Below, piece by piece: positions 26,659 through 34,308 of a stretch of 64,000 nucleotides of DNA (positions are counted from its first letter, which is position 1; each line of letters opens with the position of its first letter). Both the position numbers and the translations under genes were made by a program. Under the pieces are notes generated by a model. It saw only the letters and a list, made by a program, of their open reading frames with translations, was not told the origin of the DNA and did no database searches. Source of the DNA: Hymenobacter busanensis (GTDB lineage Bacteria; Bacteroidota; Bacteroidia; Cytophagales; Hymenobacteraceae); NCBI RefSeq assembly GCF_008727865.1, contig NZ_VTWU01000005.1, positions 248,001 through 312,000 on the forward strand, given 5' to 3'.

Positions 26659-27342
26659 ATGACCCAACATACCCCTAAGAACCCGATAAGGCGTTTTCTC
26701 TACGAAAACGGCCTTTCGCTCGTCATTACCGCGATGGTGCTGCTCACGCTGGGCGGCCAAACCCTCACCGGCTGGCACGACTACAACGACGAGCTGCAAG
26801 AAATGCAACGGGCCCAGCTCAGCCTGAGCGAGTACGTGACATCTGGCCATTGGGTGGAGGCCACGTTCGAAAACTGGGAAAGTGAGTTTCTGCAGATGGC
26901 GCTGTACGTGATACTCACCGTGAAGCTGCGCCAGAAAGGCTCGGCCGAGTCGAAAAAACTGGACGAACCCGAAGAAGTGGATCGGGAGCCCAACCCTTAC
27001 AACGACGACGCGCCGTGGCCCGTGAAGCAAGGCGGAGTGGTACTGTGGCTCTACAAACAGTCGCTCAGCATTGTGTTTCTGCTCCTGTTCATTGGGGCAT
27101 TTTTTCTGCACGCGCTGGGCGGTACCGAGGTATACAACATCGAGCAGCAGGCCCACGGCAAAGAAACCGTGGATTTGTGGGGCTACCTGGCTACGTCGCG
27201 GTTCTGGTTCGAGTCGCTGCAGAACTGGCAGAGCGAGTTCCTCAGCATCGTGTCCATCGTGGTCCTCACCATCTGGCTGCGGCAGCACGGCTCCCCCGAG
27301 TCGAAGCCCGTGGATGCGCCGCACAGCGAAACCGGGAAGTAG
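26659..27342 (+). CDS. DUF6766 family membrane protein, duplicated
   Basis: Membrane protein (227 residues) of unknown function that I recognise as DUF6766-like. It contains two copies of the same unit. The first (about residues 15-96) has ENGLSLVITAMVLLTL, SEYVTSGHWVEATFENWESE and VKLRQKGSAESK. The second (about 133-217) has YKQSLSIVFLLLFIG, GYLATSRFWFESLQNWQSE and IWLRQHGSPESK. Each unit has a helix, an extracytoplasmic loop and a second helix, giving four helices. The charged linker between the copies is predicted cytoplasmic. It is flanked by the ppa terminator and the UbiA-like gene. Confidence 0.75.
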   Translation: MTQHTPKNPIRRFLYENGLSLVITAMVLLTLGGQTLTGWHDYNDELQEMQRAQLSLSEYVTSGHWVEATFENWESEFLQMALYVILTVKLRQKGSAESKKLDEPEEVDREPNPYNDDAPWPVKQGGVVLWLYKQSLSIVFLLLFIGAFFLHALGGTEVYNIEQQAHGKETVDLWGYLATSRFWFESLQNWQSEFLSIVSIVVLTIWLRQHGSPESKPVDAPHSETGK

Positions 27343-27407
27343 CGGCGGGCGGCTTGGCGGCGCGGCTGTACTTTGCGGCCTCAACGGCGCTGCCCGCTCT
27401 CCGTCTC

Positions 27408-28313
27408 ATGCCTGACCCCGCTTTGCCACCGTCTTTGGGCGCCTTGCCCCGCCTGGGCCAACGCCTGACCGAGGCAGTGCTCTACGGCAACGGCTTGGTG
27501 GCGGCATCGGCAGCGGCCCTCACGGCGGCCTCGGCGCACTACTGGCACCGGCCGTTGCCCTGGACGGTTCCGATGCTGGTATTGGCCGCCACGCTGTTTG
27601 TGTACAACCTCAACGGTGCCCGCCGCCACAGCCTGCGCTTGCCGCCGGGCGTGCCGGCCCGCCGCCGCTGGATTGTGCAGCACCGGCCGCTGCTGCTGGG
27701 CGTGGTCATTGGCTCGGCCCTCATCCTGCTGTGGCTGTATACAACCAGTCCGTTCGTTGGGCCACTGACGTGGTTTCTGGCCCACCTGGCTTTGCTGTCG
27801 TTGGCGTATTCCTGGCCGGTGCTACCAGGACGCCACGGCGGTCGGCGCCGCGGCCTGCGCGACGTGCCCGGTCTGAAAACCCTGCTCATCGGCTACGTGT
27901 GGGCCGCCGTGACGGTGTGGCTGCCGGCCCTCAGCGTGGGGCTGCCTCTCACAGCGCCGGAAGTGGCGCTGTTGCTGGCGCGCCGGTTCTGCTTTATTCT
28001 GGCCGTGGCGTTGATTTTCGACCTGCGCGATTTTAGCAAAGACCGGCGCGCCGGCACGCCCACGCTGCCCGTGCTGCTGGGCTTCCGAAGGGGCCGGGGG
28101 CTGGCGTTGGCCTGTGTGCTGCTGTCGGCGGCGCTGCTGCTGCCCGATCTTTCTCCCGGCGGGCAATTCGTGCTGGCGGTACCCACGTTGCTTTCGGCGC
28201 TGGTCACCTGGTTTGCCGACGAAACCCGCTCCGACTACTACTACGCTCTGCTGGCCGACGGCCTGCTGCTGATTCAAGCCGGCGCGCTGGTGCTGGCCGC
28301 AACCGTTAGCTGA
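27408..28313 (+). CDS. UbiA-like prenyltransferase homologue, degenerate
   Basis: Polytopic membrane protein (301 residues, about eight helices) that resembles the UbiA prenyltransferase superfamily. The second Asp-rich motif is clear (FDLRDFSKDRRAGTPTLPVL), but at the place of the first motif, normally NDxxD, it has YNLNGARRHS, so the Mg-diphosphate site looks incomplete. ATG 27408 is preceded by TACTTTG at 27369-27375 and is preferred over an in-frame start at 27015 inside the upstream gene. Function is uncertain: it may be a divergent transferase or a non-catalytic relative. It converges with the nnr gene with a 20-nt gap. Confidence 0.65.
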   Translation: MPDPALPPSLGALPRLGQRLTEAVLYGNGLVAASAAALTAASAHYWHRPLPWTVPMLVLAATLFVYNLNGARRHSLRLPPGVPARRRWIVQHRPLLLGVVIGSALILLWLYTTSPFVGPLTWFLAHLALLSLAYSWPVLPGRHGGRRRGLRDVPGLKTLLIGYVWAAVTVWLPALSVGLPLTAPEVALLLARRFCFILAVALIFDLRDFSKDRRAGTPTLPVLLGFRRGRGLALACVLLSAALLLPDLSPGGQFVLAVPTLLSALVTWFADETRSDYYYALLADGLLLIQAGALVLAATVS

Positions 28314-28333
28314 CAACCGCACCGGGGCACTAC

Positions 28334-29863
28334 TCAAAGCGTTTCGTCGGGCGTGGTCAGCTCCTGCAGCGCCACGCCGATATAATGGGGTAGTGCGCCA
28401 GCCGTTAGCCCCGCCTGGCCGGTGTGCACTACGGCCAGATCGGCGGCGCGGCCGTGGGCATAGACGGCCAGCAAGGTGGCATCGAGCGGGGAGAGGCGCT
28501 GGTCGGCGCGCAGGGCGGTGAGCAGGCCGGTAAGTACGTCGCCGGTGCCGCCAGTTGCCAGGCCGGGGTTGCCGGTGGTGTTGAAGTACAGGTGGCCCTC
28601 GGGCGTGGCGGTGCAGGAGTAGGCCCCCTTCAGCACCACGTAGCAGCGGTAGCGGCTGGCAAAATCACGCAGCAGCTCCAACCGGTGGTAGTCGTTGCGG
28701 GCCGGTTGGGTGAGGCGCTCAAACTCCTTCGGGTGGGGCGTCAGCACGGTATCAGGGGGCAGTAGGTCGAGCAGGGGGCGGTTGGCGCCGAGCAGGTTCA
28801 GGGCATCGGCATCGAGCACCAGCGGGACTTTGTGCGCCGGCGCCGTGCATAGCAGCTCCTCCAGCACGGCGCGGGTATCGTCGTGCTGGCCGATGCCGGG
28901 GCCCATGCCCACGGCCGCGTAGGGCTGCAGGTCGGGTAGCGTAGTCAGGTGGTTTTTTGCGTCGTCGGGCAGGCACATGGCCTCGGGCACGGCAGTTTGT
29001 GCCACCGCGTAGCCCACGGCCGGCACGGCCAGCGTGAGCAGCCCCGCGCCGCCGTGCAGGCTGGCGCGGGCCGCCAATACGGCGGCGCCTATTTTGCCTT
29101 TGCTGCCGGCCAGCAGCAGCGCGTGGCCATAGGTGCCTTTGTGCGAAAACGTACCGCGCCGGGGCAGGCGGCCAGCCAGCTCGGCCGCATCCACCACCGT
29201 CATGTTGGCAGCAACCTGGGCCAGGAAATCAGCACTCAAACCGATGGGTACGGTGTGCCACTGGCCTACATAGGGCGCGTTTTGCGGAAGCAGAAAGGCC
29301 AGCTTCGGCAGCTCGAAGGCCACGGTGTGGCGGGCCTGCACCACGGCGCTGTCGGGCGGCTGCGGAGCATCGGAGAGCAGGCCTGAGGGCACATCGATGC
29401 TCACGACGCGGGCTTGGGCGGCGTTCAGGTGACGCACCACATCAGCGGCCGGGCCGTCGAGCGGCCGGTTCAGGCCCGTGCCAAACAAAGCATCGACCAC
29501 TACGGTGCCGGGAGCAATGGCGGGCAGGTGCGCCGGGTTCAGCTCCAGCACCTCTACTTTGGCCGGCAGGCGTTGGCGGTTGATTTCCCAGTCGGCGGAG
29601 TGCCGCTCGGCGGGCAGCAGCCACACCTGCGCGTGGTAGCTGCGCTGGTGCAGCAGGCGCGCCACGGCCAGTCCGTCGCCGCCGTTGTTGCCGGGGCCAC
29701 ACAGCACCAGCACGTTGCCGGCATCGGCAGGGGTGAGGCGAGGGGTCAGCCAGTTGGTGAAGGCCGTGGCGGCGCGCTCCATCAGAACATCGGAGCCAAT
29801 GCCTTCTTCCTCAATGGTGGCGGCGTCGGCGGCGCGGGTTTGGGCGGCGGTGAGGAGTTTCAT
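28334..29863 (-). CDS. nnr: Bifunctional NAD(P)HX epimerase/dehydratase
   Basis: Metabolite-repair enzyme (509 residues) that restores hydrated NADH and NADPH. The N-terminal YjeF epimerase domain (about 1-215) has the start KLLTAAQTRAADAATIEEEG and VLCGPGNNGGDGLAVARLL. The C-terminal ADP/ATP-dependent dehydratase domain (about 225-500, ribokinase fold) has TFSHKGTYGHALLLAGSKGK, MGPGIGQ and the catalytic-site block TTGNPGLATGGTGDVLTGLL. Both halves look intact. It is divergent from the lipoprotein gene at 29933 with only 69 nt between them. Confidence 0.95.
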   Translation of the reverse strand: MKLLTAAQTRAADAATIEEEGIGSDVLMERAATAFTNWLTPRLTPADAGNVLVLCGPGNNGGDGLAVARLLHQRSYHAQVWLLPAERHSADWEINRQRLPAKVEVLELNPAHLPAIAPGTVVVDALFGTGLNRPLDGPAADVVRHLNAAQARVVSIDVPSGLLSDAPQPPDSAVVQARHTVAFELPKLAFLLPQNAPYVGQWHTVPIGLSADFLAQVAANMTVVDAAELAGRLPRRGTFSHKGTYGHALLLAGSKGKIGAAVLAARASLHGGAGLLTLAVPAVGYAVAQTAVPEAMCLPDDAKNHLTTLPDLQPYAAVGMGPGIGQHDDTRAVLEELLCTAPAHKVPLVLDADALNLLGANRPLLDLLPPDTVLTPHPKEFERLTQPARNDYHRLELLRDFASRYRCYVVLKGAYSCTATPEGHLYFNTTGNPGLATGGTGDVLTGLLTALRADQRLSPLDATLLAVYAHGRAADLAVVHTGQAGLTAGALPHYIGVALQELTTPDETL

Positions 29864-29875
29864 GGATGCAGGTTA

Positions 29876-29891
29876 CAACGATTATACGTTG
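29876..29891. promoter_or_regulatory. Small dyad between nnr and lipoprotein gene
   Basis: CAACG-ATTATA-CGTTG, a 5-bp inverted repeat around an AT core, in the 69-nt divergent gap. It could be a shared promoter core or protein-binding site; the evidence is only the symmetry and position. Confidence 0.3.
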
Positions 29892-29932
29892 CTTGCGGCT
29901 TTCTACCCTCTCCATACGCACCGCCTCGACTT

Positions 29933-30727
29933 ATGCCGCCTTATTCCCTGGCCATGTTGCTCGTGCTGGCTTTTTTCCTGGCCGCGTGCGACGCCAAACA
30001 GCCGGTCGAGCAAGCCGGACAAAACGCTCCGCCGTCTGCCGCCACCGCCGAAACTACAGCTGGGTGGCACGGCGCAATCGATACCACGCGGCAGGTGCCG
30101 CCTGGCCTCGCGTTGCCCGGCCAGCTGCTGGAAAGCCGCCGCTGGACCGATGCCGCCGGCGACAACCTGCTGGTGGTATACCGCACGAAACCCGCCACCG
30201 AAAAGCACTCGGAAATGGAGGGCGAGCAGCACGTAGAGCTGTTTGCCCGGCAGTATGTGCGGCCCGCCAACGGCCGCTACCAGGAACTGTGGCGCCTGCA
30301 GGATGCCGTGCGCCACTGCCCCTTCGATATGTGGCTGGGCCCGTTGCCCAGCTCCACTCGCATTACCGACCTCGACCAAGATGGCACCACCGAAACCACG
30401 CTCGTTTATAAACTCACCTGCCGCAGCGACGTCAGCCCCTCGCAGATGAAGCTCATCATGCACGAGGGCCCGGCCAAATATGCCCTGCGGGGGCACATGG
30501 TGGTGCAGTACGATTCTATTCCGCTGACCCAGCGTGTGCCGGCCAATTCCTGCTGCCTCGACACCATCGGCCGGCAACAGCTGGAAGCCCCCGAGGGCTA
30601 CGAGCTGTACGCGGGCCGCTACGAAACGGAAAAAGAGTTTCGCGCCGCGCCGCGGCCGTTTCTGGTATTTGCCCGGCAGCAGTGGCGGCAATGGATAACG
30701 CAGGACAACTTCGGGCAGCTGCGGTGA
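29933..30727 (+). CDS. Lipoprotein, possibly M949_RS01915-like
   Basis: Predicted lipoprotein (264 residues) with lipobox FFLAAC (Cys19) followed by Asp. The body is soluble, with two Cys in RHCPFD and KLTCRSDVSPSQMKLIMHEG and a CC pair in NSCCLD. The block ITDLDQDGTTETTLVYKLTC followed by DVSPSQMK and KYALRGH reminds me of the proteins named M949_RS01915 family surface polysaccharide biosynthesis protein, but I could not verify this and the family's role is itself unclear. DLDQDGTTE resembles a calcium-binding loop. ATG 29933 is chosen since it starts the signal peptide. Confidence 0.6.
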   Translation: MPPYSLAMLLVLAFFLAACDAKQPVEQAGQNAPPSAATAETTAGWHGAIDTTRQVPPGLALPGQLLESRRWTDAAGDNLLVVYRTKPATEKHSEMEGEQHVELFARQYVRPANGRYQELWRLQDAVRHCPFDMWLGPLPSSTRITDLDQDGTTETTLVYKLTCRSDVSPSQMKLIMHEGPAKYALRGHMVVQYDSIPLTQRVPANSCCLDTIGRQQLEAPEGYELYAGRYETEKEFRAAPRPFLVFARQQWRQWITQDNFGQLR

Positions 30728-30820
30728 ACGGCCGACGAACGAGCCGCGCTAAACAACCGGGCGCGGAAAGCCGTTGTATCAAACCATTCCGCTAACATCT
30801 GAAACCGTAACCACCCCGCT

Positions 30821-31279
30821 ATGCAAACCTGGGCCGACGTCATCCGCCTTGCCAACAACGGCACTCCTGCCCCCGACCGCCGCGTCGAGAAAACCGATGC
30901 CGAGTGGCGGGCCCAGCTCACGCCCGAGCAGTACCGCGTGACGCGGGAACACGGCACCGAGCGCGCCTTTACCGGCGAGTACTGCGAAGCCCACGAGGCC
31001 GGCCTTTACGCCTGCGTGTGCTGCGGCACTCCGCTCTACGACTCGCGCACCAAGTTCGAGTCGGGCACGGGCTGGCCGAGCTTTACCCAGCCGGTACAGG
31101 AAAACGCCATCAGGTACAAAAAAGACACCAGCTACGGCATGACCCGCGTGGAAGTGCTCTGCAACGTGTGCGACGCCCACCAGGGCCACGTCTTCCCCGA
31201 CGGTCCGCCGCCCAGCGGCCTGCGCTTGTGCATCAATTCGGCCGCCATCAAACTGGTAGGCGAGAAAACCGAAGCGTAG
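30821..31279 (+). CDS. msrB: Peptide-methionine (R)-S-oxide reductase
   Basis: Repairs methionine-R-sulfoxide in proteins (152 residues). Zinc site: CxxC pairs at Cys65/Cys68 and Cys114/Cys117. The catalytic Cys137 is in [10 protein letters not shown]. Substrate-site blocks [12 protein letters not shown] and [16 protein letters not shown] are intact. Cys55 in [10 protein letters not shown] is where resolving cysteines lie in some members. No signal peptide, so cytosolic. Stand-alone, without msrA. Confidence 0.95.
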   Translation: MQTWADVIRLANNGTPAPDRRVEKTDAEWRAQLTPEQYRVTREHGTERAFTGEYCEAHEAGLYACVCCGTPLYDSRTKFESGTGWPSFTQPVQENAIRYKKDTSYGMTRVEVLCNVCDAHQGHVFPDGPPPSGLRLCINSAAIKLVGEKTEA

Positions 31280-31328
31280 CACCACGCGGGCAGCAACCAA
31301 CCGCCAAGCTCGATTCTGGTCGGCGGCC

Positions 31329-31769
31329 CTATTGCGGGGCTTGCCGGTACGGGTCGAGCTTGGCGTTTTCCATGAAGCGCGGCGGCGAAGCCAGCGGTGT
31401 GAAACCGAACTGCGCGTAAAGCGAGTGGGCGTCGCGGGTGCCGAGCAGCCAGCGGCGCAGGCCCTGCAATTCCGGGTGCGCCATAATGTGCGTCATCAGC
31501 AGCTTGCTCAGGCCCTGGCCGCGGTGGGCTTCCAGCACAAACACGTCGCAGAGGTAGGCAAAGGTGGCGCGGTCCGTCACCACCCGGGCAAACCCCACTT
31601 GCTGGCCATCGGGCGCGTAAACGCCGAAGCACAAGGAATTCTGGATGGAGCGCTCCACCAACTCGCGGCTGATGCCGGGGGCCCAGTAGGAGTGGTGGCT
31701 GAGGTAGTCGTGGACAAGCGCCACGTCGAGGCGGGCGGGGTCGGTGCTGATGGTGTAGGCGGCCGTCAT
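31329..31769 (-). CDS. GNAT family N-acetyltransferase
   Basis: 146-residue single-domain acetyltransferase. The acetyl-CoA pyrophosphate loop is RGQGLS (residues 83-88) after the strand YLCDVFVLEAH, and the late block GTRDAHSLYAQFGFTPL is the usual C-terminal beta-bulge region. The opening DYLSHHSYWAPGISRELVERS is shared with a common small group of bacterial GNATs. Substrate unknown. It converges with msrB. Confidence 0.88.
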   Translation of the reverse strand: MTAAYTISTDPARLDVALVHDYLSHHSYWAPGISRELVERSIQNSLCFGVYAPDGQQVGFARVVTDRATFAYLCDVFVLEAHRGQGLSKLLMTHIMAHPELQGLRRWLLGTRDAHSLYAQFGFTPLASPPRFMENAKLDPYRQAPQ

Positions 31770-31887
31770 GAAAAGCAGGAAGAAAAACCAGTTGTCCCAA
31801 AGAAAACGGCTGCAGAGCTATATCTGCTGAAGAGTTACCTTTATGCGGTGCTACTCAGCACGGTAACTTCCCTAAACCTTAGTTTCC

Positions 31888-33120
31888 TTGAAAGCAATTC
31901 TATTCTTCGCGCTGCCGCTGCTTGCCGCAAGCGCAGTTCAGGCCCAGCCGGCTTTGCCCCGGTTGCCCAAACCAACGTCCCAGTCGGCAGAACGGAGCGT
32001 AAACGCCAACCCGGCCTTTCGACTGACCAGCGTGACCAAGCAGCAGTACCGCAACAGCGCCTGGCTCGACACGCTGCGCTTTACCTACCTGCGCTTCAAC
32101 GCCGCTAATCTGCCCATGCGCGAGGTGCGCGAAAACGCCCCCACCCGCGGGGCGGCGTTCCGCCTGTTGCGCCAGGAGAACTACCAGTACAACGCGGCCG
32201 GCAAGAAAACCTCGGATTCGACCTTCGTGTACAACAACGGCACGCTCAACACCGCGCCCTCACTGGTCGTCACGTTCACCTACAACAGCCAGGGCCTGCT
32301 GGCGCAGGAGCTGCAGCAAGTCAGCGTGGCCGGTACGCTGCGTCCCTACGGCCGCGACACCTACACCTATAATGCGCAGGGCCAGAACACCCGTATTTTG
32401 GGTGAATCGTACTTCGGGTCGTCGTGGCTGGCCGACTACCAGGAACTCTTCACCTACAACGCGCAGGGCAAAGTCAGCAGCGACGAGTTTCAGGTAGCCG
32501 ACGCCTCGGGCTCCACGTTCAGCCCCTTCCTGAAGGATATTTTTACCTACAACGCGCAGGGCTTGGTCGCCACCGACCTGCAACAGCAGTTTGTCAACGG
32601 CGCCTACGCCGATGCTTTCCGCGTTACCAATACCTACAACGCCACCACCAACCTGCTCACGAGCTACGTGTTAGAGCGCGCCGTGGGTATCATCACGCCT
32701 CCCAACTGGCAGCCGTACGCGCGGGGTTTCGAAACCTACGACGCCGACCTGAACCTGACCCAGGAGCTGACGCAGCAGTACCGCAACGGGGCCTACGCCG
32801 ACGACGAGCGGTACCTCTACACGTACCAGCGCATTCTGGCGACTGCGCCCGGCCGCGCCTTGCAGGCCGATCTGGCGGTGTACCCCAATCCCACCGCTGA
32901 AGCGCCTATTGCTACCTACCGCCTACCCGCGGCGCAAGTAGTAACGGTGGAACTGCTCGATGCACTCGGGCGCGTGGTAGCCATGCCCATAGCCCGGCAG
33001 GCCCAAGCCGCCGGCGGGCAACGCGTGGCCCTGCCGGGCGCACTGCCCGCCGGACTCTACACCGTGCGCGTGCGCACCGCCGAGGGCCGTAGCCAGCAAA
33101 CCAAGCTGGTAGTACAATAA
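31888..33120 (+). CDS. Secreted YD-like repeat protein with T9SS sorting domain
   Basis: 410-residue predicted T9SS cargo. Start TTG 31888 (KAILFFALPLLAASAVQAQ) gives a signal peptide cleaved about residue 20; TACCTTTA at 31836-31843 may be its promoter. The middle holds repeated units of about 40 residues carrying FTYNSQGLL, YTYNAQGQN, FTYNAQGKV and FTYNAQGLV, similar to YD/RHS-like beta repeats, plus weaker copies (NTYNATTN, ETYDADLN). The last 80 residues form a type A sorting domain, starting DLAVYPNPTAEAP and ending TKLVVQ. It is probably exported and then cleaved or attached to surface polysaccharide. Function of the repeats is unknown. Followed by a GC-rich hairpin. Confidence 0.8.
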   Translation: MKAILFFALPLLAASAVQAQPALPRLPKPTSQSAERSVNANPAFRLTSVTKQQYRNSAWLDTLRFTYLRFNAANLPMREVRENAPTRGAAFRLLRQENYQYNAAGKKTSDSTFVYNNGTLNTAPSLVVTFTYNSQGLLAQELQQVSVAGTLRPYGRDTYTYNAQGQNTRILGESYFGSSWLADYQELFTYNAQGKVSSDEFQVADASGSTFSPFLKDIFTYNAQGLVATDLQQQFVNGAYADAFRVTNTYNATTNLLTSYVLERAVGIITPPNWQPYARGFETYDADLNLTQELTQQYRNGAYADDERYLYTYQRILATAPGRALQADLAVYPNPTAEAPIATYRLPAAQVVTVELLDALGRVVAMPIARQAQAAGGQRVALPGALPAGLYTVRVRTAEGRSQQTKLVVQ

Positions 33121-33140
33121 CGACTATACACGGCCGCTAG

Positions 33141-33173
33141 CAGCGCCGGCCCCGGCTTTCGGGGCCGGCGCTG
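33141..33173 (+). terminator. Hairpin after the YD-repeat protein gene
   Basis: 14-bp stem CAGCGCCGGCCCCG (33141-33154) with complement 33160-33173 and loop GCTTT. The trailing sequence TTGCTTG is only moderately T-rich. Confidence 0.75.
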
Positions 33174-33223
33174 TTGCTTGATGGTGGCGGGATGCGCCAG
33201 TCGTTGACAACGAAAACCACTTG

Positions 33224-33255
33224 CTTGGGCACCCGCCGGGCGCGGCGTACGTTTG
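33224..33255 (+). promoter_or_regulatory. Promoter of the serine dehydratase gene
   Basis: CTTG at 33224-33227, 20-nt spacer, TACGTTTG at 33248-33255: a good match to the Bacteroidota promoter. It lies 54 nt before the ATG at 33310. Confidence 0.6.
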
Positions 33256-33309
33256 TATTCCAATCGGCCCCGGTGGCTGTTCTACTTCTGCTCCCAACCC
33301 CCTTTCCCC

Positions 33310-34215
33310 ATGTCCCTGCTCTTCACCGATTTCGCCTCCTGGCAGCAGCACTGCGCCCAAACCGGTGAGCCGCTCTGGCAACCCGTGCTGAACTACGAAA
33401 TGGAGCAGAAAGGCCGCTCCGAAGAAGCTATCTGGGACGGTCTGCAGCGGGCCTACGACGTGATGCGCGACGCCGTGCACACCGGTCTGTCGGAAAACAT
33501 GACCTCCCGCTCGGGCATGATCAACAACGGCGCAAAAAAAGTGGCGGCCTCGCCCGTCACCGTGTTGTCGCCCGAGTTCAAGCAGCTTATCACCCGCGCC
33601 TTGGGAGCGAAGGAAGTTAACTCGTGCATGGGCCGGGTGGTGGCCGCGCCCACGGCCGGCGCCTCGGGTATTCTGCCCGGTGTGCTCGTCACGCTGCAGG
33701 ATTTGCACAAGCTTGAGGACCGCAGCATTCTGGAGGGCCTGCTCGTGGCGGCCGGTATTGCCCTCATCATCGAGCAGAACGCTTCCCTGGCTGGCGCGGT
33801 GGGCGGCTGCCAGGCCGAAACCGGCTCGGCGGCAGCTATGGGCGCGGGCGCCATCGTGTACTGCCTCGGTGGCTCTGTCGATCAGGCGCTGGCGGCCGTG
33901 GCTATTACCATTCAGTGCATGCTGGGCCTGGTGTGCGACCCGGTAGCCGGCCTCGTGGAAGTGCCCTGCGTGGTGCGCAACGCCTCGGCGGCGGCCATTG
34001 CCTTTTCCTCGGCCCAGATTGCCATAGCCGGTGTCGACCCGGTTATTCCCGTCGATCAGTGCGTGGCTGCCCTCGGCGAAGTGGGCGAAAGCATGGAAAC
34101 GCGCTACAAAGAAACCGCCCTCGGCGGCCTGGCCAATACGCCGCGCGCCCGCCAGATCGAGCAAAAAGTACTCATCCAGGACATCCAGATTCTGCCCGAC
34201 GAAGCCCAGATGTAG
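33310..34215 (+). CDS. sdaAA: L-serine ammonia-lyase, alpha subunit
   Basis: Iron-sulfur serine dehydratase alpha subunit (301 residues), converting L-serine to pyruvate and ammonia. Blocks seen: SENMTSRSGMINNGAKKV, EVNSCMGRVVAAPTAGASG, GGCQAETGSAAAMGAG, and CMLGLVCDPVAGLVEVPC. Cysteines at 106, 167, 203, 209 and 220 include the cluster ligands of the family. Many bacteria have a fused single chain or an adjacent beta subunit (sdaAB); neither is in this window, so a separate beta gene elsewhere is expected. ATG 33310 fits the promoter upstream. Confidence 0.92.
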   Translation: MSLLFTDFASWQQHCAQTGEPLWQPVLNYEMEQKGRSEEAIWDGLQRAYDVMRDAVHTGLSENMTSRSGMINNGAKKVAASPVTVLSPEFKQLITRALGAKEVNSCMGRVVAAPTAGASGILPGVLVTLQDLHKLEDRSILEGLLVAAGIALIIEQNASLAGAVGGCQAETGSAAAMGAGAIVYCLGGSVDQALAAVAITIQCMLGLVCDPVAGLVEVPCVVRNASAAAIAFSSAQIAIAGVDPVIPVDQCVAALGEVGESMETRYKETALGGLANTPRARQIEQKVLIQDIQILPDEAQM

Positions 34216-34240
34216 GCCTGTGTTTCAGAAACTGCAACAC

Positions 34241-34280
34241 GCAACAAGCCCCGCGTCCATCCGGACGCGGGGCTTGTTGC
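34241..34280. terminator. Bidirectional terminator, sdaAA / giant protein gene
   Basis: Perfect 18-bp stem GCAACAAGCCCCGCGTCC (34241-34258) with complement 34263-34280 and loop ATCC, between two convergent genes. Confidence 0.85.
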
Positions 34281-34308
34281 ATTTCAAGAACTGCGCAGCG
34301 GAAGCAGG

